From Spirosoma fluviale (GTDB lineage: Bacteria > Bacteroidota > Bacteroidia > Cytophagales > Spirosomataceae), in NCBI GenBank assembly GCA_945860325.1, contig CAMARL010000017.1, positions 1 through 18,166 of the forward strand: a stretch of DNA of 18,166 bases, in the 5' to 3' direction. Shown piece after piece: positions 8,011 through 16,082 of the stretch. Position numbers and translations under genes: made by a program. The notes below the pieces were generated by a model. It was not told the DNA's origin. It did not search any database and saw nothing but the letters and a program-made list of their open reading frames with translations. Within the stretch, counting starts at the first letter, position 1. Each line of letters begins with the position of its first letter.

Positions 8011-8532
8011 TTAATAAGATAGAAACTTTTCATTTTTACGCAATAAATCTAACATCCATTTAGAATCCTTGGTTGTGAATATTTTATTTACAACCGCACT
8101 TTTATCGTAATCAACTTCCGACTTTTTTAATTTATTTACAGAGATAAAAGAAAACAATTCATATAATTTAGTTAGTGTATCTTTTTCGGGATACAATTTT
8201 AAACCTTCTCTCAATATTGATTTAGAACTTTCTTGTTGATTTATTTGACTTAAAATAAAACTTTTCAATATATAATCTTCAGATGATTTCAAATTTGAAT
8301 TAATAAAAGAAGTTGGTTGCTTAATTGACAACAATACCTTCGTTTTATAAATACTTTCATTCCTAAAAATTTGCTTTTTTTCTATCAAATTAAGTAAGGA
8401 AAAAGCTTTATTATAATCTTTCGATAAAATAGAAAGATTGACTTTATTCACTTCGCTATTAAAACTATATCCTAGACCAGAATATAAATTCTGATAGAAT
8501 AATATCAAAATATAAAAAAATGTTGAAAACAA
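8011..8532 (-). CDS. Small exported TPR-like protein, function unknown
   Basis: A 173-residue ORF with a hydrophobic N-terminus (FSTFFYILILFYQNLYSGLG) that looks like a signal peptide or single membrane anchor. The rest is helical, with TPR-like spacing (DYNKAFSLLNLIEKK; SSKSILREGLKLYPEKDTLTKLYELFS). The only workable start is TTG at 8532; no ATG occurs until near the C-terminus. It lies in the same frame as the preceding ORF, separated only by TAA (8541-8539) and two codons. Position directly after a Bat-like membrane protein suggests a BatC- or BatE-like TPR partner, but similarity is too faint for a name. It is followed by purC after 11 bases. A broken or stop-interrupted larger gene is the main alternative. 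Confidence 0.55.
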   Translation of the reverse strand: MFSTFFYILILFYQNLYSGLGYSFNSEVNKVNLSILSKDYNKAFSLLNLIEKKQIFRNESIYKTKVLLSIKQPTSFINSNLKSSEDYILKSFILSQINQQESSKSILREGLKLYPEKDTLTKLYELFSFISVNKLKKSEVDYDKSAVVNKIFTTKDSKWMLDLLRKNEKFLSY

Positions 8533-8538
8533 TATAAT

Positions 8539-9204
8539 TTATTTTAAAACTTGAAACTTAAAAGAAGTATCTACAACTATTAAAATGAATAACAAAAATA
8601 ATAAATATATGCTTAATTGATTAATTGAGAACCAATTTTCTCCTATCGATAAAAAATTGTCTTTGTTAATTAAATCCGCTAATTCATTTCGACTTTTAAT
8701 AAAGACTGTTTCACCATTGAGCTTTATATCGCTAAGATTAGCAGGTACATATTTAATTTGGTAAATAGGCCGCACTTTTCTAAAATCGACATGATTGATA
8801 AAATTAAGAAACACTTTATAACTTGTTTTAGGAATTAATACACCTAGAGAGTCTGATAGAGGATTAAAAACAGATAATGAATAGTGTAAATCAGGCTCTC
8901 GCTTCTGCAAAATATTGATTATCTTATTAATTTGATTTTCATTAATTCCATTTAGCTCAAAATCCTTAGACACCACAACAATCTCTTCCGTATTAATACT
9001 AGGACTATTTATTGGATTAATTCCCAAGTTAAATATAAAATATAGTAGGATATTGAAGATTAATAGGCGTAATAAAAATTTAAAAAATAGTAAACCGGAT
9101 AAAATGAATAGTTTAGAGGATATTAGATAATACTTAATTAATATAAAAGCTTGAAAACTTATATATAAAAAATTACCTAGAAATAAGAACTTTAAAAAAT
9201 TCAT
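8539..9204 (-). CDS. Bat-like membrane protein with degenerate VWA-like region
   Basis: The 221-residue protein has hydrophobic segments at about 4-27, 32-62 and 195-213 around a soluble middle part. This layout and some positions recall the BatA/BatB (aerotolerance) proteins: an LLRLLIFNILLY segment, a short strand EEIVVVSKD where the VWA DxSxS metal site would be, SLSVFNPL, then VLIPKTSYKVFLNFIN resembling the 'PLTSDY...FL' part, and a C-terminal membrane helix. The DxSxS motif is absent and the VWA region is far shorter than in true BatB (about 330 residues in all), so metal binding through MIDAS is not expected. It starts with ATG at 9204 and heads the leftward cluster with the TPR-like ORF, purC and the STAS gene. 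The Bat assignment is an inference from pattern only; an unrelated membrane protein is possible. Confidence 0.5.
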   Translation of the reverse strand: MNFLKFLFLGNFLYISFQAFILIKYYLISSKLFILSGLLFFKFLLRLLIFNILLYFIFNLGINPINSPSINTEEIVVVSKDFELNGINENQINKIINILQKREPDLHYSLSVFNPLSDSLGVLIPKTSYKVFLNFINHVDFRKVRPIYQIKYVPANLSDIKLNGETVFIKSRNELADLINKDNFLSIGENWFSINQLSIYLLFLLFILIVVDTSFKFQVLK

Positions 9205-9268
9205 TCAATTAGCCTTTAAACAAATTAAAACATAATTAGTACTTTTACTTGAGTTTATAAATTTAAGC

Positions 9269-10483
9269 ATGGAAATTCATAAAAGTAAACGATTAGATAA
9301 TCTAAAATATGAAATTAGAGGGCCGGTCTATGAGAAAGCTTTAATTCTTCAGAATCAAGGTTACAAAATTACATCCTTAAATATCGGAAATCCTGCCACA
9401 TTCGGATTTGAAACTCCAGATGAGATTGTACATGATATCATTGTAAATATACGAAATGCACAAGGATATGTAGATTCTCGGGGATTATTTGCAGCCAGAA
9501 AAGCGGTCATGCAATATTATCAAAATGGAGGCGTAAAAAACATATTAATTGAAGACATATATATTGGAAATGGAGTCAGTGAATTAATCTCATTAGTCAT
9601 GATGGCATTATTAAATAATGATGATGAGGTATTAATTCCGTCTCCAGATTATCCACTTTGGACGACTGTTGTCGGATTGGCTGGAGGAAATGCAGTACAT
9701 TATGAATGCAGTGAAGAAGATGAGTGGAATCCAAATTTGGCTGATATTGAATCAAAAATTACGGCAAAAACTAGAGCAATCGTTCTAATCAATCCAAATA
9801 ATCCAACGGGTGCAGTCTATTCTAAGCAAATTGTTGACGGTATTGTTAAAATAGCTGAAAAGCATAAACTCATTTTATTTTCAGATGAAATTTATGATAA
9901 AATAATTTATGATGATTTTGTTCATCATTCCGCATCTGGATTAAGTGATGACATATTAATCGTGACCATGGGTGGTTTGTCAAAAAACTATCGTGCGGCA
10001 GGATTCAGAGGAGGTTGGATGATTTTAACGGGAGCTAAGCATAAAGCAAAATCATATATTGAGGGCTTAAATTTTCTATTTAGCACTCGATTATGTGCCA
10101 ATGTTATTACCCAATATGGGATTCAAACTGCTCTTGGAGGCTATCAATCGATTAATGATTTAGTTAGCCAACCCAATGGAAGATTATACCGACAAATGAA
10201 TTTAGCCTATGAAAAACTAAATTCAATTCCAGGAGTAAGTTGTGTCAAACCTAAGGGGGCACTCTATTTATTTCCAAAAATAGATTTAACACAATTTACA
10301 TTTGAAGATGATAATCATTTTGTCATGTCATTGCTTGAAGAACAAAAAATTCTAGTAGTAGGAGGTAGAGGATTTAATTTCATCCCTAATAATCACTTTA
10401 GAATTGTTTTTTTACCTCATGTTGAGCAATTGACCATTGCATTAAACAAAATTGCTATTCATTTTGATAATTATAGAAGATGA
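9269..10483 (+). CDS. alaA: Alanine aminotransferase (AlaA-like, class I/II PLP enzyme)
   Basis: The 404-residue fold-type I aminotransferase closely follows E. coli AlaA (YfbQ) along its whole length: YEIRGPV, LNIGNPATFGF, AQGYVDSRGLFAARKA, EDIYIGNGVSELI, INPNNPTGAVYS, FSDEIYDKIIYDD, CANV.TQYGIQTALGGYQS and PGVSCVKPKGALYLFPKID. Lys239, in GGLSKNYRAAGFRGGW, is the expected PLP Schiff-base lysine; Asp206 and Tyr209 are the usual cofactor contacts. It should interconvert pyruvate plus glutamate with alanine plus 2-oxoglutarate in the cytoplasm. The ATG at 9269 has an A-rich context. A weak candidate -7 box (TACTTTTA, 9240-9247) lies in the 64-base divergent spacer. Its stop overlaps the next ATG as ATGA, so translation of the two genes is coupled. 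Substrate preference beyond alanine is not certain. Confidence 0.93.
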   Translation: MEIHKSKRLDNLKYEIRGPVYEKALILQNQGYKITSLNIGNPATFGFETPDEIVHDIIVNIRNAQGYVDSRGLFAARKAVMQYYQNGGVKNILIEDIYIGNGVSELISLVMMALLNNDDEVLIPSPDYPLWTTVVGLAGGNAVHYECSEEDEWNPNLADIESKITAKTRAIVLINPNNPTGAVYSKQIVDGIVKIAEKHKLILFSDEIYDKIIYDDFVHHSASGLSDDILIVTMGGLSKNYRAAGFRGGWMILTGAKHKAKSYIEGLNFLFSTRLCANVITQYGIQTALGGYQSINDLVSQPNGRLYRQMNLAYEKLNSIPGVSCVKPKGALYLFPKIDLTQFTFEDDNHFVMSLLEEQKILVVGGRGFNFIPNNHFRIVFLPHVEQLTIALNKIAIHFDNYRR

Positions 10484-11211
10484 CATTTAGCCAATTTTCA
10501 AGAAAACAGAAATTATTTATATTTCTTTTCGGCATTTTTCTTACCAATGCAATTATTGCTGAAATTATTGGCGTAAAAATAGTCAGTATTGAAAAAACAT
10601 TGGGGCTTGAACCATTACAGTTGATGACATTTTGGGGAGACAAATGGGATTTAAATCAAACCGCCGGAGCTTTAAATTGGCCTTTAGTATTTATCACCTC
10701 AGATATAATTAATGATTATTACGGTAAATCTGGAGTAAAATTCATATCCTATACTACTGCATTTTTCATAGCATTTGCTTTTTTAATTATCTATACAGCT
10801 ACTTTATTGGTACCTGCTGACTTTTGGATTGAGGTCAACAAAGGGATAAATATTAATGAAGCTTTTAGTCGTATTTTCAGGCAGGGCTTAGGGATCATTA
10901 CAGGCTCTCTAACAGCCTTTTTATTTAGTCAAATCATCGATGCTACTGTTTTTGAAAAAATAAAAATGTCGACTGGTAATAAGCATATTTGGTTAAGAGC
11001 TACAGGTTCTACATTAGTATCTCAATTATTTGATAGTTTTTTAGTAATAGGCATTGCATTTTATGCGTTTGGGGATTGGAGTTTAAGTCAATGGATGAAT
11101 GTATCTCTAAACAATTATTTTTATAAATTTTTCATAGCCATACTTTTCACTCCCGTACTATACTTAGCTCATTATTTTATTGAACAATACCTAAGAAAGG
11201 AAACAGATTAA
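10480..11211 (+). CDS. Queuosine precursor transporter (YhhQ/DUF165 family)
   Basis: A 243-residue polytopic inner-membrane protein with about six membrane segments. Family signatures are WPLVFITSDIINDYYGKSG (67-85), SQIIDATVFEKIK (150-162) and RATGSTLVSQLFDS (173-186), which match the conserved Asp- and Gln-containing helices of the YhhQ family. E. coli YhhQ imports 7-cyano-7-deazaguanine for queuosine tRNA modification; the same role is inferred here, though the exact precursor is not shown by sequence. The family's length is usually about 220-250 residues. The ATG at 10480 overlaps the alaA stop by four bases, so the genes are co-translated. Its stop overlaps the trmH stop from the other strand by four bases. 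No tgt or que gene is in the window. Confidence 0.88.
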   Translation: MTFSQFSRKQKLFIFLFGIFLTNAIIAEIIGVKIVSIEKTLGLEPLQLMTFWGDKWDLNQTAGALNWPLVFITSDIINDYYGKSGVKFISYTTAFFIAFAFLIIYTATLLVPADFWIEVNKGININEAFSRIFRQGLGIITGSLTAFLFSQIIDATVFEKIKMSTGNKHIWLRATGSTLVSQLFDSFLVIGIAFYAFGDWSLSQWMNVSLNNYFYKFFIAILFTPVLYLAHYFIEQYLRKETD

Positions 11212-11951
11212 TTTTGCCTTTTAATGTTATCAAGAATAACACCTGCTGAAATAGCTACATTTAAAGATTCAGCCATTCCCCAACTAGGAATTTTAACCAA
11301 GTCTGTCAAAACGCCTTTCACTTGGTTTCGAATACCTTCCGATTCATTTCCAAATACGATAAAACCATTCGAAGGAAATTCATATTCATGTACATTTTTA
11401 CCATCCAAGCTAGTTCCAATAATAGGAATGCCATTCATTTGATTAAAAAATTCAGATAAATCTACATATAAAAACTTAACGCGATGGAAAGAACCCATAG
11501 AAGCAGAAATAACCTTAGGATTGTAGTATTCTGTAGTATCCACTGAACAAATTAGTTGGCTTATTCCATACCAATCACAAATCCTAAGAATCGTTCCCAA
11601 ATTACCAGGATCACGTATTCCATCAAGAACGACAGTGAAACCACGAGTAAAAGTAAAGTCTTTTTGTTCGAATGTTTGTGAATGTACAATCGCGAATCCA
11701 TATTCATTCGTTGTTAAACTTGAATATTTAATCACGTTGCTTTCTGATTCATAATAAATAGGAGTCTCAGCAAAATTAAGATTAGATTGAATTTCTTTGT
11801 GATTTAAAACAATAAATTCGATCTTAAATGATGAATCTAATAATTCACGTATTCCCTTCTCCCCTTCTACTAAAAAAAGATTATTATCAATTCTCCCTTT
11901 TTTTGAATGTAGGGAATTGATTAACTTTATTTGATTATTAGATAATGTCAT
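11208..11951 (-). CDS. TrmH/SpoU-family RNA 2'-O-methyltransferase
   Basis: The 247-residue SAM-dependent SPOUT methyltransferase likely methylates a ribose 2'-OH in tRNA or 23S rRNA. Residues 10-90 resemble the small RNA-binding N-terminal domain seen in RlmB/TrmH-type proteins. All three SPOUT motifs are present: motif 1 at 113-130 (RDPGNLGTILRICDWYG, with N117 and R123), motif 2 at 199-206 (VFGNESEG) and motif 3 at 221-239 (IPSWGMAESLNVAISAG), the trefoil-knot SAM site. I chose ATG at 11951 over an in-frame TTG at 11966 because it starts the family-like segment and avoids overlapping tamL. Target RNA cannot be told from sequence. It is head to head with tamL with no spacer and tail to tail with the transporter gene, with a 4-base overlap. 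Confidence 0.92.
   Translation of the reverse strand: MTLSNNQIKLINSLHSKKGRIDNNLFLVEGEKGIRELLDSSFKIEFIVLNHKEIQSNLNFAETPIYYESESNVIKYSSLTTNEYGFAIVHSQTFEQKDFTFTRGFTVVLDGIRDPGNLGTILRICDWYGISQLICSVDTTEYYNPKVISASMGSFHRVKFLYVDLSEFFNQMNGIPIIGTSLDGKNVHEYEFPSNGFIVFGNESEGIRNQVKGVLTDLVKIPSWGMAESLNVAISAGVILDNIKRQN
11902..11933 (+). promoter_or_regulatory. Candidate promoter for tamL inside trmH
   Basis: The plus strand carries TTTG at 11902-11905, then 20 bases, then TTTATTTG at 11926-11933, which matches the Bacteroidota -7 consensus TAnnTTTG at all but one fixed position. The spacing is right for this promoter class. Transcription would begin near 11938-11940, about a dozen bases before the tamL TTG start codon. 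The element lies wholly within the trmH coding sequence, as it must because the two start codons touch. Confidence 0.45.
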
Positions 11952-14243
11952 TTGAAAATTGCTCAATTAATATTCTTACCTGTAATAATATTCCTTATAA
12001 CATCTTGTTCTGGGTACAAAAATTACCGTATACCTTACGCAACTGTCAATCAAATTAAATTACAAGGACAAAAAAAAATTAAATTAGACGAAATAAAGTC
12101 AAATATAGCGGGTTTAAAAGAAAGCAACCTAAATTATTTATCAGTTAAATACAGTTCTTACTTAAGAGATAAGAGAAAAACGAATGATTCCACAAAATCA
12201 ATTAAAAAGTTTTTTAAATTCTTTAATCGAAATCCAGTGGCATTTAATCCCATGAATTTCGAAAACAACAAATTAGCCTTATTGAAATTTTACCGTAATA
12301 AAGGCTTTTTAAAGACTCAAATAGCTTACTCAATTGATACGATAAGTTTAGCAAACAAATTGGTCAACATAACTTATAAAGTCACTGAAGGTCCAGAAAG
12401 TATATTTACTAAAGAAGATTCCATTATTGCCAATAATACTGTAATAGAGAAAGAATTAAGAAACTATATTAATCAGTATAGCTTACTACATAAATATTCG
12501 AATTTAGACCTGGATTTATTAAAAAATGAAAAAGAAAGTCTATCGAATCACTTTAAAAATTTAGGTTATTTCAATTTCTCACCTGATTATGTGGGAATAA
12601 AAATCAATGACCTAAAAGACACAAGTTTGAAAAATATTAGTTTAATTTATCAAATCCCAAACAATAAATCCCTCGTTACCAATCTAGCTTATGATCGATT
12701 ATTTAGATTTGGGCCAATTGATTTTAAGGAATTCAATGTAGTCAGTGAGCAATCTGAATCGTCGATAAACCAAACTTCAAGAATAACTCCCCAATTGAAA
12801 AAATTAATATCGATTCACGAAGGTGATTTATTTTCAATTGACAAAACGACACATAGCCTACAAAATATATACGAAACCGATCAATTCAAATCAGTTTCTA
12901 TTCAATATGACACAAATTCTACTCGACTATATCCGAAAATAGAACTAACTAGGAATGATAAATATAATATTTCATCGGAATTAGGTGGAAGTGCCTTCAG
13001 AGGGATACCTGGGCCATTTTTATATAATTCTTTTAAAATTAGGCGCGTATTTACTGAATTAGATTATGTGGATTTTTCAGCTCGATTAGGATTAGAGGCG
13101 CAAGCAGGATTTATAAATACAGATTTAACTAGAAAAAACTTAGAAGTCAATTTAGGAGCCACGGCCAATTTCCCTACTTTGTTTCTACCAGAAAAATTTA
13201 CTAAGAAACTAGGTTATTTTTATGGTGCCAAAACACAATTAGGATTTGGATATGATTATATTGATCGGCCAGAATACATTAGGACTAATTTCAAAATACT
13301 TCAAAGGTATCTTTGGAAAAAAACACCCTTTGAATTTTTTCAATTATCATTATTTGATTTAAATATTATCAATACAAATTATCCAAACACAGAAACATCT
13401 AAATTATTTACAAATTATTTGGACGATTTGAGAACAAAAGGAAATAACTTATTTAGAAGTTTCAACCCCAGTTTTGTATCTAGTATCAACTTCCTATATA
13501 CTTACCGCACATTCTACCCTTCAAATCAATTAATAGAAGGTAAATCATTTATTATAGGCTTAGAATCAGGTGGAACAACCCTGAATCTTTTTGGCGAAAA
13601 GAAATTAAAATTTGTAGAAGACTTTTTAGGAAACAAAGAAACAATGCAGTTTTACCGTTTTTTAAGAGCCAATATTGATTATAGAAGGTATCTATTTTTA
13701 GGTCAAAAAAGGACATCTCAGTTGGCATATAAATTTTTAGGTGGAATTGCTTATGCCTATGGAGAAGAAAACGATTTTCAATTACCTTATGAAAAAAACT
13801 TCTTTATTGGGGGGCCAAGTTCACTAAGAGCATGGAAACCTCGAAGACTTGGTCCTGGATCACGTAATACAGATTCTAATTTAATTGAACAACCCGGTAG
13901 TGTTTTAATTGAATCTTCCCTTGAGTATCGATTTAATATTCTAAAATTCTTAGGTGATATAAATGGAGCATTTTTTATAGATGCAGGAAATATTTGGAGT
14001 ATCAATGAAGTAAATTCACCGTTATCTAATTTTAAATTAGACACATTTATAGAACAAATAGCTATAGGAACGGGAGTAGGCTTACGTTGGGATTTTAACT
14101 ATTTTATATTACGATTAGATATGGCAGCGAAAGTTGTCAATCCGGCCAAACCCAAAAACGAGAAATGGGTATTGAATCAAATATCATTAAATACGTCAGA
14201 TAACCCAATTGAATTTAATATTGGTATTGGTTATCCTTTTTGA
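11952..14243 (+). CDS. tamL: TamL-type outer-membrane lipoprotein (BamA/TamA superfamily)
   Basis: The 763-residue protein belongs to the Omp85 superfamily. It starts with a lipoprotein signal (KIAQLIFLPVIIFLITSC), with Cys19 as the lipidated residue after the lipobox ITSC, the feature that separates TamL from BamA and TamA. POTRA-like domains lie at about 30-330 and a C-terminal 16-strand-type barrel from about 340 to the end. Residues 617-632 (FIGGPSSLRAWKPRRL) are the barrel's conserved loop motif, corresponding to VRGF in BamA. The chain ends in Phe, as usual for outer-membrane barrels. It likely helps insert proteins into the outer membrane, possibly with a TamB partner, which is not in the window. 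The start is TTG at 11952; the frame has a stop at 11943-11945 and no ATG early enough to keep the signal. Confidence 0.9.
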   Translation: MKIAQLIFLPVIIFLITSCSGYKNYRIPYATVNQIKLQGQKKIKLDEIKSNIAGLKESNLNYLSVKYSSYLRDKRKTNDSTKSIKKFFKFFNRNPVAFNPMNFENNKLALLKFYRNKGFLKTQIAYSIDTISLANKLVNITYKVTEGPESIFTKEDSIIANNTVIEKELRNYINQYSLLHKYSNLDLDLLKNEKESLSNHFKNLGYFNFSPDYVGIKINDLKDTSLKNISLIYQIPNNKSLVTNLAYDRLFRFGPIDFKEFNVVSEQSESSINQTSRITPQLKKLISIHEGDLFSIDKTTHSLQNIYETDQFKSVSIQYDTNSTRLYPKIELTRNDKYNISSELGGSAFRGIPGPFLYNSFKIRRVFTELDYVDFSARLGLEAQAGFINTDLTRKNLEVNLGATANFPTLFLPEKFTKKLGYFYGAKTQLGFGYDYIDRPEYIRTNFKILQRYLWKKTPFEFFQLSLFDLNIINTNYPNTETSKLFTNYLDDLRTKGNNLFRSFNPSFVSSINFLYTYRTFYPSNQLIEGKSFIIGLESGGTTLNLFGEKKLKFVEDFLGNKETMQFYRFLRANIDYRRYLFLGQKRTSQLAYKFLGGIAYAYGEENDFQLPYEKNFFIGGPSSLRAWKPRRLGPGSRNTDSNLIEQPGSVLIESSLEYRFNILKFLGDINGAFFIDAGNIWSINEVNSPLSNFKLDTFIEQIAIGTGVGLRWDFNYFILRLDMAAKVVNPAKPKNEKWVLNQISLNTSDNPIEFNIGIGYPF

Positions 14244-14250
14244 TGAAAAT

Positions 14251-15204
14251 TTACTTTCGAGAAATAGCTTTCAAAGCCTTCTCTGCTATAGATACTGCAT
14301 TTAAACCATATTTATCCATCAGATCCGCAGGTTTCCCCGATTCACCAAAGGAATCATTAACACCTACAAATTCCTGTGGCAATGGCATGGTGGTAGCTAA
14401 AAATTGGGCTATTGAATCACCCAAACCTCCGTTAATTTGATGCTCCTCAGCAGAAACAAAGCACCTGGTTTTTCCAACAGATTCTAAAATAGCTTGAGTA
14501 TCTAAGGGCTTAATTGTATGAATATTAATCACTTCAGCATGAATTCCCTTTTCTTTTAACATATCAGCCGCTAGAATCGATTCCCAAACCAAATGACCCG
14601 TGGCAAAAATACTGACATCTGAACCTTCGATTAATTTGATAGCTTTGCCAATAATAAATTCTTGATCCTCAGGAGTAAAAACAGGAACAACGGGTCTACC
14701 GAACCTTAAATAAACGGGACCCGTATAATTAGCCACGGCGATAGTAGCTGCTTTTGTTTGATTATAATCACAAGGATTAATGACCACCATACCAGGCAAC
14801 ATTTTCATTAATCCAATATCTTCCAAAATTTGATGTGTCGCTCCATCCTCACCTAAAGTCAATCCCGCATGTGAGCATGCTATTTTAACATTTTTACCTG
14901 AATAAGCCACTGATTGACGTATTTGGTCATAAACTCTTCCAGTACCAAAATTTGCAAAAGTAGTGGCAAAAGGAATATAACCACCAATAGATAAGCCGGC
15001 AGCTATTCCAATCATATTAGCTTCCGCAATACCTGTTTGGAAAAACCGTTCTGGACAATTTTTAATAAAAGGTTCTAATTTAAGAGAACCAATTAAATCT
15101 GCACATAAAGCAACTACTTTAGGATTAGTAAGACTTAAATATTCCATACCAGCACCAAAGCCAGAACGAGTATCTTTTTTTGTTTCGTAAGTATATATCG
15201 ACAT
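14251..15204 (-). CDS. Transketolase, C-terminal subunit
   Basis: The 317-residue protein equals the second half of a full-length transketolase: pyrimidine-binding and C-terminal domains. Glu61 in FFQTGIAEANMIGIAAG is the catalytic glutamate that activates thiamine diphosphate (E. coli Glu411). SHAGLTLGEDGATHQ (111-125) holds substrate-contact histidines, and GPVYLRFGRPVVPVF follows. It must pair with the N-terminal subunit from the gene directly upstream, 11 bases away, to make an active enzyme. The enzyme shuttles two-carbon units in the non-oxidative pentose phosphate pathway. Its stop lies 7 bases from the stop of convergent tamL, leaving no space for a terminator. A deoxyxylulose-phosphate-synthase-like or other dehydrogenase E1-beta role is unlikely because the neighbour is a clear transketolase N-half. 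Confidence 0.94.
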   Translation of the reverse strand: MSIYTYETKKDTRSGFGAGMEYLSLTNPKVVALCADLIGSLKLEPFIKNCPERFFQTGIAEANMIGIAAGLSIGGYIPFATTFANFGTGRVYDQIRQSVAYSGKNVKIACSHAGLTLGEDGATHQILEDIGLMKMLPGMVVINPCDYNQTKAATIAVANYTGPVYLRFGRPVVPVFTPEDQEFIIGKAIKLIEGSDVSIFATGHLVWESILAADMLKEKGIHAEVINIHTIKPLDTQAILESVGKTRCFVSAEEHQINGGLGDSIAQFLATTMPLPQEFVGVNDSFGESGKPADLMDKYGLNAVSIAEKALKAISRK

Positions 15205-15215
15205 AATAATCTCTA

Positions 15216-16076
15216 TTAATAATCTCCTAAAGTTTCAGATAATTGATTTAATGCTTCTTCTAATTGTAGGTCATTGGGTGCTACACCATGCCATTTATGT
15301 GACCCCATCATAAAATCAACACCTGCACCCATTTCTGACTTCATTAATACCATAATCGGAGTTTCATTGCCCAACAAATTTTTGGCGTCTTTTAGGCATT
15401 TTTGTAACTCAGCCATATCATTGCCATCTACATGTAAAACCTTCCAACCAAAAGCTTCATACTTCATTTGCAAATCACGATTATTCATGATTTTTTCTGT
15501 AGGACCATCAATTTGCTGCCCATTAACATCTATAAAAGCAATCAAATTATCTACTTTATGATGTGGCGCATACATCGCCGCCTCCCAAACTTGGCCTTCA
15601 TTTTGTTCTCCATCCCCCATCAAACAGTAAACTACTGATGAATCATTGTTTAATTTTTTAGCTTGGGCAACCCCTATAGCAACACTTAACCCTTGGCCCA
15701 ATGAACCTGAGGCTATTCTAATACCTTCTAAATGTTCATGGGGAGTCGGATGTCCTTGTAACCGAGAGTTGATTTTACGAAAAGTAGAAAGTTCTTTCAC
15801 TGGGAAATATCCCTTGCGAGCTAATACTGAATATAAAACAGGAGAAATATGCCCATTAGAAAGAAAAAATACATCTTCTCCTAAACCTGACATATTAAAG
15901 ACAACTTGATCATTAGATGAGTTTAATTTAAGGTTCATGGCTTCAAAATACAAACCAACCAATAAATCTGTACATCCTAAAGAACCGCCTGGATGTCCAG
16001 ATTGACAACCGTGTACCATTCGTAAAATATCTCTTCTAACTTGAGATGCGATTGAAATTAATTCTTGTGTTTGCAT
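15216..16076 (-). CDS. Transketolase, N-terminal subunit
   Basis: The 286-residue protein equals the thiamine-diphosphate-binding half of transketolase. SGHPGGSLGCTDLL (26-39), FFLSNGHISPVLYSVLAR (70-87), SRLQGHPTPH (104-113) and the diphosphate/Mg motif GDGEQNEG (154-161) through DVNGQQIDG (183-191) are all present, with His28, His76 and His109 in substrate-site positions. Full-length enzymes have about 660 residues; the split form with two adjacent genes is common in Bacteroidota and archaea. ATG at 16076 follows bcp by 6 bases and its stop is 11 bases before the C-half. The two subunits should be made in equal amounts from one mRNA. Confidence 0.95.
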   Translation of the reverse strand: MQTQELISIASQVRRDILRMVHGCQSGHPGGSLGCTDLLVGLYFEAMNLKLNSSNDQVVFNMSGLGEDVFFLSNGHISPVLYSVLARKGYFPVKELSTFRKINSRLQGHPTPHEHLEGIRIASGSLGQGLSVAIGVAQAKKLNNDSSVVYCLMGDGEQNEGQVWEAAMYAPHHKVDNLIAFIDVNGQQIDGPTEKIMNNRDLQMKYEAFGWKVLHVDGNDMAELQKCLKDAKNLLGNETPIMVLMKSEMGAGVDFMMGSHKWHGVAPNDLQLEEALNQLSETLGDY

Positions 16077-16082
16077 AATATA

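Noticed and set aside
9205..9268. Divergent promoters for alaA and the Bat-like gene
   Set aside because: Each strand has only a one-mismatch -7 box (TACTTTTA at 9240-9247; TTAATTTG at 9228-9221 on the minus strand) without a clear -33 element.
11949..11966. Upstream TTG start for trmH
   Set aside because: It would add five residues and overlap tamL by 15 bases; the ATG at 11951 is the simpler start.
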